From Taenia hydatigena (taxonomy: Eukaryota; Platyhelminthes; Cestoda; Cyclophyllidea; Taeniidae), in assembly GCA_036345935.2 (NCBI GenBank), contig JADWOT020000008.1, positions 13,017,733-13,081,732 of the forward strand: 64,000 nt of DNA. The letters are read 5' to 3'. The notes beneath the pieces were generated by a model, which worked only from the letters and a program-made list of their open reading frames with translations, did no database searches and was not told the origin of the DNA. This document shows, piece by piece, positions 23,455 to 34,964 of this stretch (position 1 is its first letter; every line of letters starts with the position of its first letter). A program made the translations under genes and the position numbers.

Positions 23455-24406
23455 GAAGCACTTTGCATGTAAAATTTATGCTTGCCGTGAAATATTGGCA
23501 GGCGCCATTTTCCAAATTACTTCCTTTCTTAAAGTCTGGAGTTTGATGCCATTACTCCATCGCGCAGTAGAATTACGTCACTAAGAATCGTTGCAATCAG
23601 AGCAGAACTGTCACTGCACCTGTCCACTCACTATTTTGCAACGTCAGATTTTGTACCCCATCTATAGCGATCGAGTGACGCCGAAGACATCATGGGCAGC
23701 CTCATCACAAACTAAGGAAGTACCAACGAAGCACTAGACAAACTTTTCGAAGATCAAGTAAAAAAAAGACTGCGAAGAACCTTACTGATAGAATGCGCAG
23801 ACCAAAACAAACCATCGGGAGTGACCTAGTTGCTACAGCGAGATTATGTGATAGTGGGTGTTGAAGAACGTTGTAGCAGAAGAACCAAAAGCCGGTTATC
23901 CCTCCCCTTGTGGCTCTTCCAGTTGGTTAGTAGTAGTTACGTTCGAAGTAGAATACCGTGTAACACTATCAAGAGCCGCAAAGTTTTCATGAAAAACAGA
24001 AGTGTTGAAGACAGTGATTAGCATACTAGTGGCCTTATGCTTGAGGTGGTACACAAATTTCACTACGGCCCAGAATGCACTACTTCTGTCTCAATGCTGG
24101 GAGGGTCTATCTGACCTTATTGCGTCGATTCGATACGTTAATTTGTCAGTTATCCCGAGCACTAGGACACGATTTTTCAAAAACAACTTTAAAATAAGGC
24201 AAAAATGCAATAAATAGTAATGCAGTATTGTTTTGAAGAAGGCCATGCCAATGATAACTGAGTTATGAAATACTCGAGAATTGAAGAGAAAGGGGAAATA
24301 GATGAATGTACAGTAAATAATAACGAAGGTGAGAGGAGTAGATGTGAAGAGAATGTATTGCAATGGCAGAAAATTGAAAGTTCAGTGCGAAGTTAATAGA
24401 CTCGAC

Positions 24407-24796
24407 CTAGAGATTAAAGGTGGCTGTGCCGTTGGTGGTGGTGGAGGTGACAGCGGCATATGGAGTGCGGGTTGGGTTGGAGGTATGGATGGCAGTATCG
24501 CTAGCGGAAGGCGTAGGGTCGGGGGTGGGTAAGCTTATAAAGGACTCAGACTCCCGCCAGACGCGACATCCGGTGAGACGCCAGCTGAGGAGGAGCAGAA
24601 GAGCACTGAGGAGAGCCGTGAACGCGGGCCACAGGAGGGCGTGCATGGTGGTGGAGAAGCTGAGCAGCTTGTTGAGAATCACCGCATCACCACGTAGGTA
24701 GCAAGGGAATGCGCGGGCATGGCTTAGACTCCAATTAAAGTTGCGAACCAGTATTGTATTCTTGTCCTTGCGCAGATGACATGGTCGAATTGAGCA
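24407..24796 (-). pseudogene. orphan second exon of KCNMB-like channel subunit (middle copy)
   Basis: This is the inverted copy of 14231-14620, with the same CSIRPC start, TM2 and stop. There is no first exon on this side before the assembly gap, so as assembled it is an exon without a gene. Confidence 0.75.
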
Positions 24797-26376
24797 CTAT
24801 CAAGGCAAACCACCTTCATCGCACATTCCGCACTAGACTGATCAGGTCATTAACACAGCGTTCTATTTTATTGCTGCTGATGTATCAGCCTCTCCACTCT
24901 GGGCTGCCAGCGTCATGTGATAATTCAACTGACAACCCATTTCTGATCGTCAGTCCATTATTTGCACATTTAAACTGCCATGACTTGACAGTGGTGCATT
25001 TCCTCCTGTAGGAGAGAATGAGGATTCATAAAAAGTTATGGAAGACCACGTAGAACTTTTTGGTTCCCTGTGAGATAGTCCAACAGTTCCACACTAGTAA
25101 CTTGAATTTATTGCTTACCATACCTATGCTACTAACCTCTCAGTGTGCTCACATGTTCTGTCAACCATCCATGCCTAACGACGCCTTCACATATGAATAA
25201 AGTGCTAAGCTTTAGCAATTGTGAGTGGATCATCTCCTGTGCGATCGACTCTGTTTTTTTAACGTTTCCAAATCAGTAGGGTGGTTGGTTCATCTATTCC
25301 CTTTAGTATAGAGTAAGTGGTATCTGGCCAAATAAAGGCTAAATTGTTACATTTCACTGCATTTAAATAAAGGAATAGTTTAAAATGTCTACAGGGCATT
25401 CGAAGAAGCCTGCAAACAATACAAGGCAAGCCACCTTGTCCATTCTATGTGCCAAGTTTTACTGGTGCCACGCTCTTCATTTAATCTGCAAATACACAAA
25501 CCAAGTCGGATTTTGGGGAAAGGTATTCGTGTGTGAGATTGCCTTCTTTATGACTACGAATGGTCAAGAATGATGAACGCAGTGCCTGGAGGCATTAATT
25601 CCTTTAGTTTAATTCATTTACTTTGGCACGAAAATTGCGATCATGTCAAATTCGCATACTGAACAGAAATGCGATGTGATATATTCTCTGCACAAATCTG
25701 GCTCATGTGAGACACGTTTTGTTAAATCTAAAGGGAAAATGCTCCCCCCGCCTTGGTTTTAAAGAGGTACATCCTTTTGAGCTGTTTAAAAAATAAGGAA
25801 GCAATAAGCTGCCAACTTCGAACCGGGGTGGAAGTGACGAATGATCTTAAACAGCTTTTGAAAAAACTTCACCACCCAACTCATGCTTTGGGTAATTCAT
25901 AAAAAACGTAGGCGTTCCGCATGTGAGTTTACAATTCCCATTGTGCCGGAGAGGAACGCTTTAATCGTGTTGAAGTTTGCCTTTAACATTTGCTACTGTT
26001 GCTGGATCAAATGATGCTGCAGAAGTCACGATCTTCGTTTTGTGCTGATGGAGTGCATAGTAAGTGGATCCGCTGTGACAAAGGCCTCTACAGATTTTCT
26101 GTCAGAAATAAAGTCTAGTAGCCTTGGAAGGCAATAAGGTGGCATTTCCAAATTCAAGTAAGATGAGAAGGGCTGCACTTCAAATAAGCTAAAGAGATGG
26201 ACTGACAGTCTCTTTTGTGGTTTAGGTCTCTATTCAGGCACGAAGTAGGTGGCATTTAGTAAGTTGCACACTATGATCCACCGATTGCGGTAATCATTCA
26301 CATTACACAGTCTGCACGAGGTTTTGGATTCGTCTTACAGAAAGATTGTGTTCGGTTTAAGTGAATTAGCATAGAT

Positions 26377-26628
26377 GTGTGCGAATGGACGCAAGCGATG
26401 GTGCCAATCAAACCAAATGCGGTCAATGGTAATTGCCAGGTCATCTTAGGCGCTCCGGTCGTGCAGTACATATATTCCATCAAGGCGTATTTAAAATTTA
26501 GCGAATCGCCTAGTAAAATGGCTTATTGGACAGTCAGAAATAAGGTGTGCAAGTTGGCTGAATACAAGGTCATTTGTCGCGCTCTGGGAAACAGAATGGT
26601 CGTAACTGACGGCAAATCAAGCACTTAA
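26377..26628 (+). CDS. unassigned 83-codon ORF, faint FN3-like pattern (middle copy)
   Basis: This is identical in translation to 12399-12650. No start or splice context sets it apart from chance. Confidence 0.2.
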   Translation: MCEWTQAMVPIKPNAVNGNCQVILGAPVVQYIYSIKAYLKFSESPSKMAYWTVRNKVCKLAEYKVICRALGNRMVVTDGKSST

Positions 26629-27612
26629 CATCAATAACAGGTGGCGTTTCTCTCAAAAATCCTTTGTCTTCCTGTCACTATGCTGCTTTCTGCATCCTCA
26701 AGGAAAAATCAGATACATGAATGGTTCAAAATGTTTGGGTGAGTAACCTAGGCCGATTGTCAAGAAGAAGAATGCGTATAAGATTCAATTCTATGCCAAC
26801 AAACCACAGTAGAGTGTGTCAACCCAAGAGAATGGCTGGCATTTCTCTTAGTCATAGTAACATGCAAGTAGTATGACATGAGCGAGATTTAACGCGCGCA
26901 GAAAATAACATTATCTAAAATTAACAAGTCAAAATCTTCTGTAAAAAAGGTGATATCAAAAAGGAAGTAAAAGCAATAAAGGTGAAGTTAAAACGCAAGA
27001 AAACAAAACACATCGGTCACAAAATCGTGATAAACAGAATAGAGTAGGAAAGTGGACGGTAGCACTCTGTTACAGCTGGTATCCTGGGGCTAATTGAGTG
27101 TGTGCATAGTTGGGAAAGCAACTAACAGATGCGCACGCTAATTGGACAGTCAAGAGTGAAAACAACAAAACCAGAGTGAGCGCATAAAATGGCAGCATTG
27201 TTAAAGACCTTTAAAGTGCTAAAAACGTGCTGCTGAACTGCCGATGACAGTAGGCGACACGGATTGGTACGGATGTCGAATGCGAACCCATACTTGCAAT
27301 GGAATGGCGTGTTGGCAAGTAAAGCCGTCCTGACCAAACAGGTGAAACGAAGAAAGCAATAAGCACTCCTCTTTGGGAGGAAACCACTGCAATCACAATG
27401 GTGGTAGTTTTTGTCATGGTGGGTGGGGAAGAACTTTCTAGCACACTTGCAAACACGAATGAGTGGGAGGTCGGTGGTGATAATGAATGCCATTTGACGT
27501 GTTTTCGCTTGAACAACTCAACTATGCAGTAATGCGGTTGCAATATTACGCTTCGGCGGTCAGCTCACCCATGTTGTTTTGTCGTCTGAGGTAAAGGAGG
27601 GTCAGCGTCGTG

Positions 27613-27712
27613 NNNNNNNNNNNNNNNNNNNNNNNNNNNNNNNNNNNNNNNNNNNNNNNNNNNNNNNNNNNNNNNNNNNNNNNNNNNNNNNNNNNNNNNN
27701 NNNNNNNNNNNN
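27613..27712. other. assembly gap (100 N)
   Basis: There are exactly 100 N, the customary placeholder for a gap of unknown size. The fold-back arm runs into it on the left. The sequence on the right (27713 onward) is not what follows the homologous position in the left or right arm. The palindrome may therefore extend into the gap, or the scaffold may be joined here only by inference. Confidence 0.99.
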
Positions 27713-27840
27713 GTGGCCACATTGCCCTGACTGTGTAGGCTGGCCCCCGGGCCATGCCAACAGCTCACTTCCCTCTATCTATTGAATATAGATAGATATT
27801 CTACCCCAGTATTCAACATTCTTTTGCCTCGGGACTCTAC
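27713..27840 (+). repeat. dispersed repeat family, diverged copy beside the gap
   Basis: It contains GGCCACATTGCCCT, GGCCCCCGGGCCATGCCAAC and TCTATTGAATAT, in the order of the better-kept copy at 38088-38245, followed by a shortened TTCTTTTGCCT segment. Confidence 0.55.
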
Positions 27841-27989
27841 ACCATGATTAGCATGGTCGACTCAAGGATATTTTCCATATACCACTGATTGCGTTGGGAT
27901 GGCTGGCGCGAAAGACTGACAAGGGGAAGCGCCTTGGCAGACGCTTAAATTAGGACAGTGTAATGCCAGACGCTGGTAAATTTTATTGT

Positions 27990-28120
27990 CTCTAGACTTC
28001 CTTGTAAAAAGAAAAAGGCGTAATGCTTGGACAAAATACATTTAGGAAACAAAAGAGCATTGAGGCTGCTAGCACCACCCAAACGTCAGTCGAACTGACT
28101 CAGGCGAAACGGCCACTCAA
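27990..28120 (-). repeat. dispersed repeat family, inverted diverged copy
   Basis: On the minus strand it reads GGTGGTGCTAGCAGCC, then ATTTTGTCCAAGCATTACGC, then ACAAGGAAGTCT. This corresponds to the body and tail of the copy at 38088-38245 with many substitutions. Confidence 0.45.
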
Positions 28121-28369
28121 ATGACTGTAAGCGAAACCCGCAAACAAGCAAACAAAGTGTTTCAAATTTGGCTCTCATTTCTAGGAAAAGGTACCATTTT
28201 GAATTTTCGGTAGTTACCAAAACTCAGCCTCTATATAGGGAGAATGTTGTCAACCAGAGTATCATGTCTTCCACCGTCTTCATGAAAGTCGCGAGTCGCT
28301 GCAGAGTCTTCCTATGGGCCAATTTTTAGTGTGCCACTGTAGTACTTTGTTTTTTTCGACTGCGGACTC

Positions 28370-28560
28370 CGGTCACTTGGATGGCCACATTGCCCTCCAG
28401 ACCATGCCTGCAGTTCCGTTCCCTCTGTTTGCGTACGCTGGTCTTCGGTCCATGCCAGCAGACCATGCCTTCTTTTGCCTTCGAGAGAGCCTCGGGATGC
28501 TACAGTATTATGCCTCCTTTTGCCTTCTAGGAAGTTTCGAAACGCTACGCAACACATCTG
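28370..28560 (+). repeat. dispersed repeat family, partly reduplicated copy
   Basis: ATGCCTTCTTTTGCCTTC and a second ATTATGCCTCCTTTTGCC both occur, with GGCCACATTGCCCTCCAGAC at the head. The element's tail appears to be internally duplicated. An 81-codon minus-strand frame (28312-28557) is simply the repeat read through. Confidence 0.5.
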
Positions 28561-30096
28561 TATCTTTTGTTGCAGTAACCCCTTTAGCTACACGATTTTT
28601 GCTTTGTTTTTCTTTCAATAGCACTTAAAACGCAAAGCGCAATTTAGAAAGGATATTCTGAAAATCTTTCGGCTTCTTTGAGAGGAATCATTTTGAATAC
28701 AATCAGCATACTTATCGGGATTTTTGGCATTTAGATAACAGGATTCAAAAAACGAGAACAGTTACGGCGTATAATAAGACACAATCTTCGCGGGTTGTGA
28801 ACCTCTCAGCTGCCCTTTCTACGTGCCGTTTTCCAAACTTGGTGCGTACAATTTCGTCCCTTATTATTTCGCAAATAAGATATGGAATCCATTTATTATC
28901 AAGGCTTGTTTAAATTGTCAACCTTATGCAGTTGGTGCCTTTCGCTGTACCTCTTGTTCGGAATCTCTCGATGCAGTTTGTATGTCATTATTAACGTGCT
29001 TTAATACTTGGTCTCAATCCATGCCCATTTCTATCTAATTGGAAGCAGCTGTGGCAGGATTTATCGATGTTTAACGATTTATCATTCGCTACATTTTAAT
29101 GCTATAACGCCAATAATCCGAAGATTTGGTGTTGACTGGCCTAGAACACGAGAGATAGTATTTTCGCCATGTTCACCTTCTAAGATTTGCGTTCCCCCTC
29201 GTGGCTTCGTATCCTGCGTATGTTCCCAATGAGTGTTTGTTGGGTACATGTTAAGCACTTTGTTGGCGATTTCGTCCGCCTTGTCTACGGGAATCATTCT
29301 TCCATCTTAGGATGTTTTTAGATTGGGTATCTTCAGAGTGATGTTACCATTTCACCTAGTCCGAATACTTTAATTTATATGTTCTGTGTTATTGTACGTT
29401 TCACGTTTATGCGCTGGCGCTGCAACTGCTGTTCACTTGTACTATTTATCAAGCCAATCAGTGAGTAGTAAGGGTGGTACTACAAGTACATGAAATGAGC
29501 TTGCTTGTGCTTGTTTATTTTTGAGGGGGTTATACGTTCGTCTAGACACGTTTTTTTCAACTGAACCTTAGTGAAGATCTATGAGCGTTGACGCCTCACG
29601 TGATCCACGCCTTTTGAGAGAAGCTCAGGAAAGTCCGCCGTCTCAAAACTGCTCTCGTGTAAGTTGTTAATTCTGATTTATCTATCACAATTTCTGAAGG
29701 TGTTCTGATTTAGTTTTTGAATTCCACATTGTTTACTTATATTCTATGTGACTCTTAGTTCTACTGTGCTTTCAACTTTGGTTAGGTAATGTCGGAGTCT
29801 TTTAAAACATTTTGACCATGGTTCAATATATGTTTCTTATCAGCTAGCATCAGTGCGTCTTGAGTTGCCTCTAAAAATAACTTCAATCATATAATTGTGT
29901 ACAGATTCGGTAGAGATTCAGACTTGAATAAAGTGGGTTAGGCTCTATACGGGTGATGATGAGATTGGTTGATTGAAAATTGGAACTTAATGGTAATCCC
30001 TTCGTTATAACTTCGCAAATTTCATTGCTCACAAGATTTTTTTGGATGAAAGAAATACGGGAAACAGTTTTACCTTGTTTGTTCTCTTTGTCATAG
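28561..30096. other. unique intergenic / possible upstream region of the ankyrin gene
   Basis: This is AT-rich, with only short ORFs (for example 28823-29038 and 29008-29232) that resemble nothing known to me. The missing first exon and promoter of the ankyrin gene should lie here, but I could not place an initiator ATG exon with a donor that ends in phase 0. Confidence 0.5.
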
Positions 30097-33000
30097 ATAC
30101 TGTCCATCTCAAACTTCGAAAATCAAGCGGCTGCGGACAGTGGGAATGGTCCCACTGAGCTGACAGTTAAAGCCAGTGCCTTGACTAACCCAAACACTCG
30201 TAAGATCGTGATTCTGCACTTTTAGCATAATCTTTCCTCATTCAGTGCCACCTTCAGCTGTATCTTCAAAGCCTCTACCTGTGGTGCGTACCGTCTTTTT
30301 ATTTGTAGCTTCCATTCATTAGTCTTTACTAGTGCTAACTGGAAAACAAACTGGTGGTTCCTGTATTTTTAAGGAATTATGGGATTTCTGGTTTTTGTCA
30401 CAATGAAGTATCGAGTTATCCCCAAATATTGTTGCCAACCAGCTAACTAGTTTCTCAATTTACAGTAGCTAGTCTCAACAAACCGCATCCTTCCCTGTTC
30501 GTTTACTTTTTGAGTTGATCACTGCATTTTTACGCATGGGAATTTGAGTTGTAACAGTAAGCTCATAAGGTAGTTTGGTCTTATGTCTTCATAGCCCTTA
30601 TTGCAGTCGAGGTGATCGACAAAATTACTTCACATTCATGACCAACCGCCAAAAAATATACCTGAACTTATTTTTAGCCGCTTCCGTTTGTGCGACAAAG
30701 CAAGACATTTCGGCCTCAAATTCAAACGAGTAAGTATCCCTCGATATTGGAGATGCAGCTGCCCAAACTCCGGGTCTGTTGTAACTGAGATGTTTCTCAC
30801 TGGTCTCCAGCATCAGACGAGGCAGCTCTTAAGGCCGCCGTATTTAGCGGCGATACTGATGAGGTCTGTCGAATTCTCTCCCTTCCCAACGCTCCCAGCG
30901 TGAATGCCCCCCTGGAACCACGCTTCCTGATGCTTGCGGCAAGACGAGGTTAGAATTTGAAGTCGTCTTTATTGCTACCTATCCTGTAAGGTTGTGTGAA
31001 ACTAAGGGGTAAAAACCCTTTGCTTGAAATGCTAACAGGTGCTTTTTTAGTGTTAGAGTGGCGTAAAGAGCAAATTAAACAGATTTTTAATATCTAAGAT
31101 GACTCTCTCGACCACCAAATATTAATACTCGACTGACGATTAATACCTTGGTTTTCCAGGTATTCTATTCATTGCGTTCAGTGCGTTCTTGTTCAGAAAT
31201 ATCATCAGACAATGGATACTTTGGATTATCTGCTGGTAACTATCTTAACGACAATTCAAACAAAGCAATACGACGCATTTAACTGTTGCGAGTGCCATTG
31301 GATCTCTGCGACCTCAGTTCTCCTTAATCCATTTCTTAGTTATCTTCATATAGTTTTTACGTAATTTTTTCCTGGATTAATGAAACGCGCTCAACGTGTT
31401 ATTATTACCCTGACCCTTGTCACAGCACTAGAAAGTGCCAAATTGGAAGGGCTGTAAAGCCTAATCTTGGTCTTCATCCGGTTATAAAAAACTCAGATCG
31501 TTTATGGATCATACTTTTTGCTAACGGCTTCCTTGGAGTCGATGGTGAGTTGCCCATACCCGTAGATATGTTCAGATATCCAGGATGGGTAATTTTAACG
31601 GCCAGTGGGAATTAAAAGTGATGTTTTTATAGCCGTTGTGTCCATTTCCACTAGTTTAGAGATGTGGAAGCGAAAGTGATTTTCAACTAACAGTGGAAAG
31701 AAAACGTGTGAACCGCTTTTCGAAACATTCACCACATGCATCACTGTTAGCTTCTCGCATTTTACTGGGAAATGTTCACAGGTTTTGCTGACATTGCGGG
31801 AATGTTATTGCGTGCCGGAGCAGAAGTCGACACCAAGGCGTTTCAAACTGAAACCACTGCTTTGATGGCTGCAGCGGCAGCTGTAAGTTCACTATCCTTA
31901 TTTCCCAAAAGTTAACTCTCGCTCTCTATTCTCACGTTTATGTGGATGCATGTGGGTTACGAAGAAAATTTAATATCATCGGTCTTTGCTTCGCTGCACA
32001 GGGTCATACAATGACCACAATGGTGCTTCTTCAATGGGGTGCCGATCCTGACGCCACTAATGCAAAGTCGGAAACAGCGCTGCTTTTAGTGAGTCCTTTT
32101 ATTTCTAAGTCCACTGCTCTCACTTTGGGGTCTTCGCTTTCATGTTCGACCGCCTCAGTTAGTCAGCTGACTGGGCGCTCTGAGATTATTTGTGTTTGCC
32201 AATAAAATGAAGAAGTGAGTCTGCTACATCGAGCCATGAGCCCAATGATAGAAATTGGATTCTCAGAATTTGTCTCCACCTTTATGGCGAAGTATTATGG
32301 GTTTCCTTTGTCATATAGTTATTTCATCAGTTAGCTAAGTAATCGCTTTTTGACCACTGTTATGGGGTAAAGTTACTTAACGTAAAGGTTAAATTTAGAT
32401 AAGTCTTTTGCATCATGTCTCATCAAGGCGGATCATTCTATTCATGGTGGTAGATTTAACATAGTTTCGAAAATCTAAGCCGCTCTGTAGGCATGCGGCG
32501 TCGCTTCGTTGATAAATGGGACTAGATTGGTCAAATTAAACGCCGGCGTTTTCATCTCTCTCCTCGCCCACGGACTAGGCGATCCGCGGCGAACACACGG
32601 CGGTCGTGGGACAGTTGCTGGCATATGGCGCCAACCCCCTCCCCAGCGCCACGGCGCTGCGCACCAAACGCTTCCTCTTACCTCTCCAACTGGCACGTCA
32701 TCTTGGTAACACAGCCATCCAGGAGGCGCTTATCGCCGCCAACCGCATGTAAGACTCACCCCCCTCGATACTCACTTATCGGTACCTATTGTTCATTTCC
32801 AAAGCCTTCGTGTTATCTCCAAAGATGGTTACAAAGTGTAAGACTGAGCGGCTCTTATAAGCCTGTACAGATCAATGTCAACCCACTCGAAAGCCTACGT
32901 TTATAGTTAAATCACCTATCTGTTGCTGGCATTTGTATCGGCAGGATGGACCAGTACCTGACCAATCTAGTGCGTGCAAGTCTGCCACCGGATGCCAGAC

Positions 33001-33878
33001 TCATCGATCCTGGTCATCCTACTACACAACAGTCTATCACCCCGCGCTCTCTGAGCTTTATCCCTGTGCAGATAGTCTCCAACGTCAAATCGACTTCCCT
33101 TCTCCAGCTCACCTTCAACACGCCTCCTTGTTACTCAGACCACTTCAGTAGTATTAGTCAGGGCTCAGCAATGGACGAACTGATTCTTCTCTTCGTAGCC
33201 TGTGTGGATCTACAGGTGAGTAGGAGAGCATCTACGCTCCTGTTGATTTTTCTCTTTTTCGTCCTTCTTCCCATCATCTACCCTATAGACCCTCTATAAA
33301 TGTTCCACACACCAGATGCGCTTTTTTGATCCACTCGTAGGATGGCCAGGTGATAGCCCCACGCTCTAGTCAGTCGATGCCCGTCTACAATCTCGTCTAT
33401 TTCAACGGATCGCATACACCCTCGCCGAGTCTGAATCCAGTGCGGAACTTCAAGACCACAAGTACTTCCTCGAGCAGCAGTCCAATTGACGTTGACGAGT
33501 TGCCTGGTTTTCGGGTTTTCGTCTTGGGCAGTCGACTGAATAACGGTGGGCTAAACTCCATTACCCTGTACCAGAGGTGGGATCATGAGACCCAGGTTTG
33601 TTTGGACCATAGATGTATTTTGGTCTGAGGAATTGATTTCTGAATGCTTCCTTATTTGGCCTTCACAGGTCTCCAGTCTATTCCAGAAGTTGCTGATTGG
33701 AATCTATCGAGTACGTGTGGAATTGAGTGCCTTCTCAAAAGAATCGGGCATAGGCACTCATGGCAAGATGCCGATTCCCTTGGCCGTCGACGCTAATAGT
33801 GGCAAAGTTGGTGATGACGCTAATGGCGGTGACAACGACGAAGATGACAGTGACGGTGACGACAACACACTGTGCTGA
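30097..33878 (+). CDS. ankyrin-repeat protein, eight visible exons, 5' end not found
   Basis: The exons I infer are 30097-30199, 30811-30948, 31782-31882, 32002-32088, 32579-32748, 32945-33215, 33341-33595 and 33669-33878 (stop TGA). All have GT-AG borders and compatible phases (1,1,0,0,2,0,0), giving about 444 residues. Exons 2-5 encode about four ankyrin repeats (DEAALKAAVFSGDTDEV; RFLMLAARRG/FADIAGMLLRAGAEVD; GHTMTTMVLLQWGADPD; AIRGEHTAVVGQLLAYGANP). Ankyrin repeats bind protein partners. The following 270 residues (MDQYLTNLVRASLPPDARL..., with a Ser-rich linker near SSSSSPIDVDELPG) match no domain I can name. They end in an acidic tail, DDSDGDDNTLC. The visible N-terminal exon has no ATG, so at least one upstream exon is missing. 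It lies outside all the duplicated blocks. Orthology is undetermined. Confidence 0.75.
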
Positions 33879-34964
33879 CGACCAGATTGTTTTATAGTGT
33901 ATTTTGCTCACATTTGTACGAAAATCATGGTATGCGTTGTATTCGATGAATGTCAGCTACTCATGGTTGGGGTTGGGAGGTATCTTTGGCTGTCAACTGC
34001 TTGCGAAGGCATTGTTCATCTGCATGAATCTTGTCGTATGCTTAACGATGGCAGGGGATTGGCAGTAAATTTTTAGGTTGGTCAGATAGCGCTACGGTGG
34101 GATGGTGCTGGTTCGATTTCTGCCGTTCATTCACAAGCGTCGCCCATCATTTAGAGTGCCTGTCTGCGGGCCTCGCGAGGGTGCACTCCGTATTCCATTG
34201 CTATGTATAGGAGGATGGGAAGATATGCTTGATTAGTTAGAAGCAACCATTAAGGCGATAAAAGCGGGGCGCTTAAGCTGATCAAACAAACAAGTGGGTG
34301 GGGTTCCGCCGGGCGCTCTCCTTGACCGGTCTCACTCGCCTCGAGTCCGCTGAGTTGGTGTTGCTTGGAGGAGTGACCGGGACGAAAGCTACTGTGTTCG
34401 GTCTGCGGAGATGGCGTTTGGTATGACGTTGTGTGGGGGCATTGGGCATGTCGTGTGCAATGGCATTTCGCAACTTTGCTCTAGGTCCCCAAAGTTGTAG
34501 ACAGCTTGTGTCTGTCGAAGTATTCAAATTGGTTGATGATGGCTAGGGACACTGGAAAGAGGGAGGAGATGAAATAGGGGTGGATTGGAGAAAAATTGCT
34601 TGACAATTATAGGCGTGGATAAGGAGATGAGATGTTTATGCGACCAGCGTGAGAAGTGAAGCTGGCTGGGAACATCTTGTGGGCTCCTGCGATGCGCTTC
34701 TGTATAAGTTGCATCTCCAGTGGTACCGCGTGCCTCGACCTAATTGCAGACCTTTAATGAGTCAAAGATGGCATATGATCAAAATCAACAGATTTGCACA
34801 TCCTTGAGCGCTTTTAGGAGTTCCATTGTTTAAGTAATCGCAATGCGCTCTTACCATTTCCACTCGCTTCTATTTTTGCAGCAGAGTCAAAGTCCTCCGG
34901 TTTAATAGTGATGGGGTTTTAATCTAAATCCCCCTTCCCTCCTTTGCAGCGTAACTTCATGCAG
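33879..34964. other. intergenic segment with hairpin and tRNA-like remnant
   Basis: No gene is recognised. At 34061-34124 a GGCAGTAAA/TTTCTGCC pair encloses GGTTGGTCAGATAGCGCT and GCTGGTTCGATTT, which look like worn tRNA D-arm and T-arm (box A and box B) sequences without an anticodon arm. At 34154-34188, GAGTGC and GCACTC flank the palindrome CCTCGCGAGG. The 81-codon minus-strand frame at 34282-34527 resembles no family. Confidence 0.4.

Larger units (their letters stand above)
21087..27612 (-). repeat. 6.5-kb fold-back arm (c' b'), inverted copy of 11415-17940
   Basis: Paired positions sum to 39027 across the whole arm, with no net indel. Every translated ORF is identical to its partner, and I found no substitution by eye. 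The arm runs directly into the N gap, so its true outer end is unknown. The inner ends are 17940 and 21087, which gives a palindrome with a 3146-bp spacer (d e f). Where the right arm differs from the left arm, this copy agrees with the left arm. Confidence 0.95.

Noticed and set aside
27546..27785. ORFs crossing the N run
   Set aside because: The open frame is an artefact of unknown bases in a 100-N placeholder gap.
32475..32906. Overlapping ORFs on both strands of 62-93 codons
   Set aside because: They are out-of-frame readings of the fourth ankyrin-coding exon (32579-32748) and its flanks.
34282..34527. 81-codon minus-strand ORF
   Set aside because: It has no family resemblance, splice context or paralogous copy in the window.
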